Positions 1-5,787 of a DNA stretch of 6,841 bases are shown piece after piece. The position numbers and the translations under genes were made by a program. How positions within the stretch are numbered: position 1 is the first letter of the stretch; each line of letters starts with the position of its first letter. The DNA lies in the NCBI GenBank assembly GCA_019689955.1, contig JADGGM010000159.1, positions 1-6,841 of the forward strand. The letters run 5' to 3'. This DNA is from Gemmatimonadaceae bacterium (GTDB lineage Bacteria > Gemmatimonadota > Gemmatimonadetes > Gemmatimonadales > Gemmatimonadaceae). The notes under the pieces are model-generated. The model did no database searches and was not told the origin of the DNA. It saw nothing but the letters and a program-made list of their open reading frames with translations.

Positions 1-24
1 CAACGGACCCCGCCACCACCGCTC

Positions 25-2769
25 ATGCCCATCGTTCGCCCCACCACCTCGCTCATCCGCGCCGCCGCGGGCGCGCTCATCGTCGCTGCGATCGCCTCGC
101 CGCTTGCTGCCCAGCGCAGTGCGCGCCGGCGCACGACCAGCCCGCGCCCCGCACGCGCCGACACCACGCACCCCACCCAGCCCGCGGATCCGCTCACGCG
201 CTTTCTCCGGAGCTTCACCTTCCGGAACATCGGCCCCGCCGCGTACAGCGGACGCGTCACCGCGTTCGCCGTGCCGACACCGTACCGCAAGACGTTCTAC
301 GTCGGCACCGCGGGGGGCGGTGTCTGGAAGACGACCAACGGCGGGATCACCTGGCGCGCGATCGGCGACAGCCTCGGCGTGCAGACGATCGGCGACATCG
401 CCGTCGCACCGTCGGACACGAACACCGTGTGGGTGGGGACCGGGGAGCGGAACAGCCTTCGCTCGCAGGCTTGGGGGAACGGTGTTCACAAGTCGACCGA
501 CGGCGGGCGCACCTGGAAGCACATGGGGCTCACCGACACGCGTGCCATCGGCCGGATCGTGATCGACCCGCACGACCCGAACACCGTCTACGTCGCCGCG
601 CTCGGCCACCTCTGGGGCCCCAACAAGGAGCGCGGCGTCTACAAGACGACCGACGGCGGCGTCACCTGGCAGAAGGTGCTGTTCGTCGACGACAGCACCG
701 GCTTCGTCGACCTCGCGATGGACCCGTCGAACCCGCAGGTGCTCTACGCCGCCGCGTGGCACCGCGTGCGCTGGGGCGGCTCGCGCATGGAGGGCGTCGG
801 CGCCGGGAGCGGGATCTACAAGACCACCGACGGCGGCCGCACGTGGGTCAAGCTCACCGACCCCGCGCGCCACACCGGGCTCCCCACCAGCCGCATGGGG
901 CGCATCGGCCTCGCCATCTCGGCGCGCGAGCCCAACGTGGTCTACGCGATGATCGAGGTGGACCGCGGGATCACCGACCCGCTGCAAGGACGCTACGGCG
1001 GCGTGTTCCGCTCCAACGACGGCGGGAGCACCTGGACCCAGGTGAACGACCTCCAGGCCGTGCCGCACTACTACTACGACGCGATCGTCGTCGACCCGAC
1101 GTCGAGCGATCACGTCTACGTGCTCGCCTCCCCGCTGCTCGAGTCCAAGGACGGCGGCAAGACGTTCGAGCGCGACTCGCTGCACCTCGTCCACGTGGAC
1201 AACCACGCGCTCTGGATCGATCCCGCCGACCCCGAGCACATGCTGCTCGGCAACGACGGCGGCGTGTACGCCACGCTCGACCGCGGGCGCGCGTGGGCGC
1301 ACATGGAGATCCCGGTCGGGCAGTTCTACACCGTGATCGTGGACAGCTCGCAGACCCCGTACCAGGTGTGCGGCGGGCTGCAGGACAACGGCGTGTGGTG
1401 CGGGCCGAGCGCGACCCGCGACTCGCTCGGCGTCACCGATGCCGACTGGTACAGCGTGAACGGCGGAGACGGCATGTGGGTGCAGATCCCCTGGAACGAT
1501 CCCTTCACCGTGTACTCGGAGTGGCAGTTCGGCTCCATGTCGCGCCTCGACCTGCGCACGTGGAAGCGCGACGAGATCAAACCAATGATGCTGGATGCCG
1601 GCGCCGAGAGCGGCTACGAGCTGCGTTGGGGGTGGACCGCTCCCATGCTCCTGTCGCAGCACGACCCGACCGTGCTGTACGTCGGCGCCAACCGCTTCTT
1701 CCGCCTCACGCACCGCGGCGACGACTGGGAGATCCTCGGCCCCGACATGACGCGCGCCGACCGCGCGCACCCCGCGCTCGAGGAAGGGAGCACGTCGTAT
1801 CACGCGCTCTTCTCCATCGCCGAGAGCCCGCGGACCGGGCGGATCCTGTGGACCGGGAGCGACGACGGCCTCGTCTGGGTGACGCGCGACAGCGGCGCAA
1901 CGTGGACGAACGTGACCGCCAACTTCCCCCGCGGCGCGCCGACGACGTGCTTCGTCTCCACGATCGTCGCGTCGCGCTACGCGGACGGCGCGGCGTACCT
2001 CACCTACGACTGCCACCACCGCGACGACTATCGCCCCTACGTCTACCGGACCACCGACTTCGGGAAGACGTGGACCGCGATCGCGGCCGGGCTCCCGGCC
2101 GATGGCGGGAGCTACACGATCTTCGAGGACCCCGTGAACCCGCGGCTCCTCTGGGTGGGGACGGCGTTCGGCGTGTGCGTGAGCGTCGACGGCGGGGGAT
2201 CGTGGCACCGGTTCGGGAAGAACCTCCCGCCCGTGCCGGTCGAGAAGATCGCGATGTCGTACCGCATGCACGACCTCGTGCTCGCCACGCACGGGCGCGG
2301 CATCTGGATCGCGAACGTCGGCCCGCTCGAGGAGATGACCGACACGCTCCTCGCCGAGCGCGTGCACCTCTTCGCCGTGCCGCCGGCGCTGCAGTACCGG
2401 TACTCGGACACGTACCCCAGCTTCGGGAGCCGCCCCTTCGTGGCGCCCAACCCGCCGCGCGGCGCGTCGATCACGTACTATCTTCGTGACGCGCAGTCGG
2501 GGACGGTCGACCTCCGCATCTTGTCGGCGGCGGGGGACACGCTGAAGACCATCAAGGCGCCGGGCTACGCCGGGTTGCAGCACGTGACCTGGGATCTCAC
2601 GCGCGACAAGCCGCGTCCGCGCGAGCTCGGTGGCCCGACCTCTGCAGCCGACCTCAAGCGGGTGGAACCCGGGACGTACGTGGCCCGTCTTGAGGTGGGT
2701 GGGCGCAAGCTGACGCAGCAGATCATCGTCACGAGCTGGCCGCACGATACACTGGGGCGTGTCCGATGA
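25..2769 (+). CDS. Secreted Vps10/sortilin-like Asp-box (BNR) beta-propeller protein with C-terminal FlgD-like Ig domain
   Basis: This is a complete 914-residue exported protein. Residues 1-30 form a signal peptide: a basic start, a hydrophobic stretch at about 13-29 and a likely cleavage site near LAAQ (27-30). A Pro/Arg/Thr-rich linker follows to about residue 56. The propeller carries about ten Asp boxes of the S/T-x-D-x-G-x-T-W type, near residues 103, 157, 208, 268, 330, 373, 417, 620, 676 and 720. Family hallmarks are GGLQDNGVWCGPS (450-462) and DLVLATHGRGIWI (750-762). Residues about 812-903 resemble the FlgD-type Ig fold found at the end of many relatives. Such proteins are often labelled glycosyl hydrolase or sialidase-like, but I see no catalytic set that justifies naming a reaction. 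The protein probably acts in the periplasm or outside the cell, as a binding scaffold or hydrolase. It stops soon after the Ig domain, so the helical tail present in some relatives is absent. The frame is open to the left edge, but the ATG is chosen because it gives a clean signal peptide. No Shine-Dalgarno is visible. The stop overlaps the next start in ATGA. Confidence 0.93.
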   Translation: MPIVRPTTSLIRAAAGALIVAAIASPLAAQRSARRRTTSPRPARADTTHPTQPADPLTRFLRSFTFRNIGPAAYSGRVTAFAVPTPYRKTFYVGTAGGGVWKTTNGGITWRAIGDSLGVQTIGDIAVAPSDTNTVWVGTGERNSLRSQAWGNGVHKSTDGGRTWKHMGLTDTRAIGRIVIDPHDPNTVYVAALGHLWGPNKERGVYKTTDGGVTWQKVLFVDDSTGFVDLAMDPSNPQVLYAAAWHRVRWGGSRMEGVGAGSGIYKTTDGGRTWVKLTDPARHTGLPTSRMGRIGLAISAREPNVVYAMIEVDRGITDPLQGRYGGVFRSNDGGSTWTQVNDLQAVPHYYYDAIVVDPTSSDHVYVLASPLLESKDGGKTFERDSLHLVHVDNHALWIDPADPEHMLLGNDGGVYATLDRGRAWAHMEIPVGQFYTVIVDSSQTPYQVCGGLQDNGVWCGPSATRDSLGVTDADWYSVNGGDGMWVQIPWNDPFTVYSEWQFGSMSRLDLRTWKRDEIKPMMLDAGAESGYELRWGWTAPMLLSQHDPTVLYVGANRFFRLTHRGDDWEILGPDMTRADRAHPALEEGSTSYHALFSIAESPRTGRILWTGSDDGLVWVTRDSGATWTNVTANFPRGAPTTCFVSTIVASRYADGAAYLTYDCHHRDDYRPYVYRTTDFGKTWTAIAAGLPADGGSYTIFEDPVNPRLLWVGTAFGVCVSVDGGGSWHRFGKNLPPVPVEKIAMSYRMHDLVLATHGRGIWIANVGPLEEMTDTLLAERVHLFAVPPALQYRYSDTYPSFGSRPFVAPNPPRGASITYYLRDAQSGTVDLRILSAAGDTLKTIKAPGYAGLQHVTWDLTRDKPRPRELGGPTSAADLKRVEPGTYVARLEVGGRKLTQQIIVTSWPHDTLGRVR

Positions 2770-3437
2770 CTCCCGATCTCCCCGTCTCTCCCACGGTGGT
2801 GCCGACCACGGGGGACCGCGAGCGCGTGGTGCAGGTGCTGTGCATTCACTTCGCGCGCGACAACATCCCCGTGCAGGAGCTCGAGGCGCGGCTCGACCGC
2901 GCGTACAAGGCCGAGTCGGTCGCGCAGCTCGAGGCGATCCTGAGCGATCTCCCCCCGCTCGACCGCGAGGCGTTCGACACCGGCGCGCCGATGCTCGCGC
3001 CCGCGCACGATGTCCCAGCACGCGGCGTGATCACCGCGATCCTGAGCGGCGATCAGCGGACCGGCGGATGGGTGCTCCCCCGCCACCTCAAGGTGATCGC
3101 CGTGCTGGGGGGCGCGCAGCTCGACCTCCGCGACGCCGTCCTGGCGCCGGGCGTCTCGGAGATCGAGGTGTACGCGGTCATGGGCGGGGTCGTGATCATC
3201 GTGCCGCCGGGGGTGCGTGTCGAGAGCATGGGGAGCGCGTTCCTCGGCGGGTTCACGGTCAATGCCGGCGATGCGCGGGTCCAGTCTCCTTCGCAGGTGA
3301 CGGTGCGCGTGACCGGCCTCGCGATCATGGGCGGGGTGGAAACGAGGCTCGGCGCGATCACCGACCGGGCGCGCGAGACGCTCCGCGCCGCGTCGGACGC
3401 GCAACGGCTCCGGCGGCCGGAGCGCACGAGGGGGTGA
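2766..3437 (+). CDS. Soluble DUF1707 / LiaF-like C-terminal domain protein
   Basis: This is a complete 223-residue protein. Residues 16-63 match the DUF1707 pattern: the helix GDRERVVQVL, then an LEARLDRAYKAES segment, ending in SDLP. This short helical domain is common at the N-terminus of small bacterial envelope-associated proteins. Residues about 86-195 resemble the LiaF C-terminal (cell-wall-active antibiotic response) beta domain, with the repeated pattern VIAVLGGAQLDLRDA, VYAVMGGVVIIVPPGV and GSAFLGGF. In Firmicutes, LiaF inhibits the LiaRS envelope-stress two-component system and has N-terminal membrane helices. None are visible here, so this version is probably cytosolic or peripheral. 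No two-component genes lie in the window, so a LiaF role is inference from the domain only. The ATG lies inside the ATGA overlap with the propeller gene, which suggests translational coupling. There is no strong Shine-Dalgarno; a GGGG lies 7-10 bases upstream. The C-terminus is Arg-rich, and the codons for its last residues form a hairpin. Confidence 0.88.
   Translation: MTPDLPVSPTVVPTTGDRERVVQVLCIHFARDNIPVQELEARLDRAYKAESVAQLEAILSDLPPLDREAFDTGAPMLAPAHDVPARGVITAILSGDQRTGGWVLPRHLKVIAVLGGAQLDLRDAVLAPGVSEIEVYAVMGGVVIIVPPGVRVESMGSAFLGGFTVNAGDARVQSPSQVTVRVTGLAIMGGVETRLGAITDRARETLRAASDAQRLRRPERTRG
3407..3423. terminator. GC hairpin at the 3' end of the DUF1707 gene
   Basis: The perfect 7-bp arms GCTCCGG and CCGGAGC are separated by a 3-base loop (CGG). 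They lie inside the last codons of the DUF1707/LiaF-like gene, about 11 bases before its stop codon. There is no T-tract. Together with the larger hairpin just downstream it may slow or end transcription, or protect the mRNA 3' end. In DNA this GC-rich, a 7-bp inverted repeat can also arise by chance. Confidence 0.35.
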
Positions 3438-3443
3438 ACGGCC

Positions 3444-3474
3444 GCGCCGGGCGTGCTACTCGCGCGCCCGGCGC
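3444..3474. terminator. Probable bidirectional hairpin between convergent genes
   Basis: The arms GCGCCGGGCG (3444-3453) and CGCCCGGCGC (3465-3474) are perfectly complementary over 10 bp. The stem can extend inward by one G-T wobble and two G-C pairs, leaving a 5-base loop (TACTC). It sits 6 bases after the TGA of the forward gene. It also spans the TAG of the reverse gene, whose first stop-codon bases fall in the loop, so both transcripts would form it. Neither side has a U-run, so this is not a canonical intrinsic terminator. Its position between two convergent stops is the main argument for a terminator or mRNA-stabilising role. Confidence 0.6.
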
Positions 3475-5348
3475 CTCGTCGCGGGGAGCGCGTCGACGGT
3501 GAGCCGCCCCCTCGCCTCGGCGCCGCGCACGCTCGCCGAGAGCGACTGTTCGCCCGGCTTGCTGCCAAGCGTCCAGCGCGTGCTCGCCACCCCGTGCGCG
3601 TCGGTCATCACGCGCGTGGGCGTCGCGCTCCCACTGTGCGCGGTGAAGACCACGAGCACCTTTTCCACGGGGTTGCCGTACGCGTCGGTGACCTGCACGC
3701 GAATCGGCTTGGCGAGCGGGTGCCCCGCCGTCCCCTCGCTCGGTGCGTCGAGGAACGCCACGTTCGCCGCGCCGAGCGGGCGCGCGGTCGCGGAGAGCAC
3801 CACCGACCGGGAGAGCCCCGCCACGTGCACGCGCATGTGCTGCGCGCCGGCCGTGCGGCCGAGGGTCCAGTGCACGAGCGCGCGCCCCGCGGAGTCGGTC
3901 GTCACGACGCTGTCGGGGACCTCGCCGCTCGCCGGGGCCCAGCGCACCGTTGCGCCGAACACGCCGTTCCCGCCGCGGTCGGTCACGCGGATGACGACCG
4001 GGCGCGTGAGCGGTGCGCCCACCACGCCGCGTTGCGCATCGCCGCTCACCACCGTGATGGCGACCGGCGCCCCCGCGAGCGCGATGGCGGTGATCGGGAA
4101 GGGCGGGATCGTGCGCCCGCTCCCCACCTGGAGATACGCGCCTTGCGGACCGCTCTTGGGCCCGAGCCGCCACTGCGCGCGCGCTTCGCCGAGCGAGTCC
4201 GTGCGCGCCGCGAGCCCGGTGATCTCTCCCCCCGCGGGGGTCGACCACGCCACCGGCACCCCGGCGAGCGGCACGCCGAGCGAGTCGGTGAGGCGCACGG
4301 TGACGCCGTGCGGCACCAGCTCGCCCACGTGCGCGACCGGCGGATCGCTCACCACGCTGATGTGCGTGTCGGCCGCCGCGGGGTCGGCCTCGGCGTCGAG
4401 CGTGAGCGCGCTGTCGAGCCCATCGGCGCGCACCACGAGCCGCTGACGCCCGGGGCGGCCGCCGAGCGTCCAGGCGAAGAACGCTTCCCCGTGCGCGTCG
4501 GTGACCGGCGCCGCGGGCTCGGCCGTCCCCTCACCATCCGCGACCGCCGGGCGCAGCACCACGCCCGGCACGGGCTTCCCTCGGCGCGAGACCAGGCGCA
4601 CGACCACGCGGCTCGGGAGCGGCGTGTGCACCCGCGCGCGCTGGTGGTCCCCCGCCACGAGCTCGAGCGCACCGAGCGCCGGGGTCACCTCCATGTCGGC
4701 CTGTGCGGCGACACCGTCGATCGTCGCCGTGATCGTCGTGCGCCCCGTCGCGAGCGCGGTGATGAGACCCGTGCTGTCGATCGTCGCGACGGTCGTGTCG
4801 GCCACGCGCCACACGGCCGGGCGGCGCGGGATCACGTAGCCGTGCGCGTCGGTCGCGCGTGCGGCGATGCGGCGCGTATCTCCCTCGCGGAGGTGCAGCG
4901 TGCTGTCGACCAGCACGTGCACGTGCGCCACGCGCGGGAGCACCGTGACGATCGAGCGGGCGACGTGATCGCGCACGCTCACGAGCACGACCGTCGTGCC
5001 GGCGCCGCGCGCGACGACCGTCCCTTCGCCGTCCACGGAGGCGATCTCGGGGTTCGCGCTGCTCCAGAGCATCGTCGCGCCGAGGAGCACCGTGCCGTGC
5101 TTGTCGGTGACGCGCGCCGCGAGACGGAGCGTGTCGCCGATCGCGCGCGCCGTGTCGGCCTCGGGGAGGAGCTCCACGCGCGCGACCGAGAGATCGGCGA
5201 CCGTCAGACGCATCGGGGTCTCGTCACCCCAGAAGCCATACGAGCGTGCGTACGAGAGAACGGAAACGAGCGCGGCTGCGGTGGAGATGACGGCGGTGGT
5301 CAGCTTCTTCGCCGTGGTCCAGTGGGGCTTGAGCCGGTTCACTCTCAT
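3456..5348 (-). CDS. Membrane-anchored multi-domain bacterial Ig-like (Big_2/Big_1) protein
   Basis: This is a complete protein of 630 residues from the ATG chosen here. The N-terminus is basic (MRVNRLKPHWTTAKK), followed by one hydrophobic segment at about 17-33. That makes it a signal-anchor or signal peptide, with the rest outside the inner membrane. Two Big_2-like domains follow (about 54-136 and 139-222), each with the typical W-x3-A-D/N-x-x-V/I-A-S/T-V/I-D and G-x-x-T/I-A-x-G strands. Four Big_1/invasin-like domains come next (about 225-321, 325-425, 428-523 and 527-620). Each carries TD-x-x-G-x-A-x3-W-x-LG, followed by G-x-Q in all but one spacing variant. Such Ig stacks usually act as rigid spacers or adhesive stalks, but no distal catalytic or binding domain is present. 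The protein ends in an Arg-rich tail (TRRRARE) with no outer-membrane anchor motif. A TTG start at 5411 would add 21 residues, but the ATG directly precedes a normal signal-type N-terminus and is preferred. No Shine-Dalgarno is visible before either start. The gene is convergent with the DUF1707 gene and divergent from the coiled-coil gene. Confidence 0.9.
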   Translation of the reverse strand: MRVNRLKPHWTTAKKLTTAVISTAAALVSVLSYARSYGFWGDETPMRLTVADLSVARVELLPEADTARAIGDTLRLAARVTDKHGTVLLGATMLWSSANPEIASVDGEGTVVARGAGTTVVLVSVRDHVARSIVTVLPRVAHVHVLVDSTLHLREGDTRRIAARATDAHGYVIPRRPAVWRVADTTVATIDSTGLITALATGRTTITATIDGVAAQADMEVTPALGALELVAGDHQRARVHTPLPSRVVVRLVSRRGKPVPGVVLRPAVADGEGTAEPAAPVTDAHGEAFFAWTLGGRPGRQRLVVRADGLDSALTLDAEADPAAADTHISVVSDPPVAHVGELVPHGVTVRLTDSLGVPLAGVPVAWSTPAGGEITGLAARTDSLGEARAQWRLGPKSGPQGAYLQVGSGRTIPPFPITAIALAGAPVAITVVSGDAQRGVVGAPLTRPVVIRVTDRGGNGVFGATVRWAPASGEVPDSVVTTDSAGRALVHWTLGRTAGAQHMRVHVAGLSRSVVLSATARPLGAANVAFLDAPSEGTAGHPLAKPIRVQVTDAYGNPVEKVLVVFTAHSGSATPTRVMTDAHGVASTRWTLGSKPGEQSLSASVRGAEARGRLTVDALPATRRRARE

Positions 5349-5372
5349 ACTGAAGTGGACGCCAACGGCGAT

Positions 5373-5390
5373 CCGACAGTCACCTGTCGG
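5373..5390 (-). promoter_or_regulatory. Leader stem-loop upstream of the Ig-domain gene
   Basis: On the reverse strand the sequence reads CCGACAG-GTGA-CTGTCGG, a perfect 7-bp stem closed by a tetraloop of the stable GNRA class. It ends 24 bases before the preferred ATG of the Ig-domain gene, so it would lie in that mRNA's 5' leader if transcription starts farther upstream. A role in mRNA stability, or as a landing site for a translation regulator, is inference. The same repeat in DNA could equally be an operator. Confidence 0.45.
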
Positions 5391-5471
5391 GACTGGAGCA
5401 ATTCGTGCCAATCGGGGCGGTCGAAACCGCGCGGACGCGCTATCTTAGGGCAGTGACGACACAGCGTGGCG

Positions 5472-5519
5472 CCGCCGCGCGGCGGGAGAGGACAGTGCTC
5501 CGGGGCGCACCCCCCGAGC
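5472..5519. other. Two adjacent strong GC inverted repeats in the intergenic region
   Basis: The first repeat is a perfect 14-bp palindrome, CCGCCGCGCGGCGG (5472-5485). The second pairs GCT plus CGGGG (5497-5505, with C5500 bulged out) with CCCCG plus AGC (5512-5519) around a 6-base loop. Either strand would fold here. The pair could be a structured untranslated leader, part of a small RNA, or a terminator-like block shielding the divergent genes. The high GC content raises the chance of accidental pairing, so function is uncertain. Confidence 0.35.
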
Positions 5520-5741
5520 CGGGAGTGGCGCGCGCTCGACATCGAATGGGGCAGACTTTTGATGCATCGGTGCCACGCCTGCCGGGCTTGAGATGTAAGG
5601 TGTTGCACCATAGCGAATTACCTGTGGGCGAGAACGTGCCGCTACGGGCGCGCGGCTTGCACACGGGGCCGGTCGGCAGCGCCCTCCTCACGGAGCGACG
5701 CTGTATCATTTTGTCGCGTCATCGAGTGGCGTGCCGGGAAC

Positions 5742-5759
5742 GTGCGCGACGTTGCGCAC
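5742..5759 (+). promoter_or_regulatory. 18-bp near-perfect palindrome upstream of the coiled-coil gene (possible operator)
   Basis: The sequence GTGCGC-GACGTT-GCGCAC is an 18-bp dyad with a single mismatched pair (positions 7 and 12). It lies 28 bases before the preferred ATG of the coiled-coil gene and 32 bases after a TATCAT -10-like hexamer at 5704-5709. Its size, symmetry and placement suit the binding site of a dimeric repressor, and it could also form a hairpin in the leader RNA. No regulator gene lies in the window, and no second copy was seen. Confidence 0.35.
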
Positions 5760-5787
5760 TGGCCAACGGGGGCCGTATCCGCATCGA

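Larger units (their letters stand above)
5349..5787. other. 439-base divergent intergenic region
   Basis: This stretch separates the reverse Ig gene from the forward coiled-coil gene and should hold the control signals for both. The middle part, about 5540-5720, is noticeably richer in A and T than the flanking genes. It contains runs such as GCAGACTTTTGATGCATC and AGCGAATTACC. Several short open frames cross it on both strands, but their codon use is unlike the genuine genes and none resembles a known protein. It contains several perfect inverted repeats, listed separately. Weak -10-like hexamers are TATCAT at 5704-5709 (+) and TAAGAT at 5447-5442 (-), neither with a recognisable -35 at normal spacing. 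I found no tRNA and no recognisable RNase P, tmRNA, SRP or 6S RNA signature. Confidence 0.75.

Noticed and set aside
429..2489. 686-codon forward frame inside the propeller gene
   Set aside because: It encodes an Arg-rich string with no domain pattern. It is open only because of the high GC content, and the overlapping propeller frame is unmistakable.
3444..3474. Recombination or attachment site at the convergent hairpin
   Set aside because: No integrase, tRNA gene or direct-repeat partner lies in the window, and a terminator role explains the position better.
5349..5411. Upstream TTG start extending the Ig protein by 21 residues
   Set aside because: The extension places non-signal residues before a good basic-plus-hydrophobic N-terminus and has no ribosome site.
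3453..5456. 667-codon open frame on the forward strand opposite the Ig gene
   Set aside because: Its product is a low-complexity Arg/Ala/His-rich string typical of the antisense of GC-rich genes. The reverse frame shows clear repeated Ig domains.
5588..5600. TTGAGATGT, similar to the 5' end of some 6S RNAs
   Set aside because: The matching 3' strand that would close the terminal stem is absent, and the rest does not fit the 6S layout.
5440..5709. 89-codon reverse frame in the intergenic region
   Set aside because: It is an Arg-rich, domain-free product that overlaps other spurious frames in a region with several inverted repeats.
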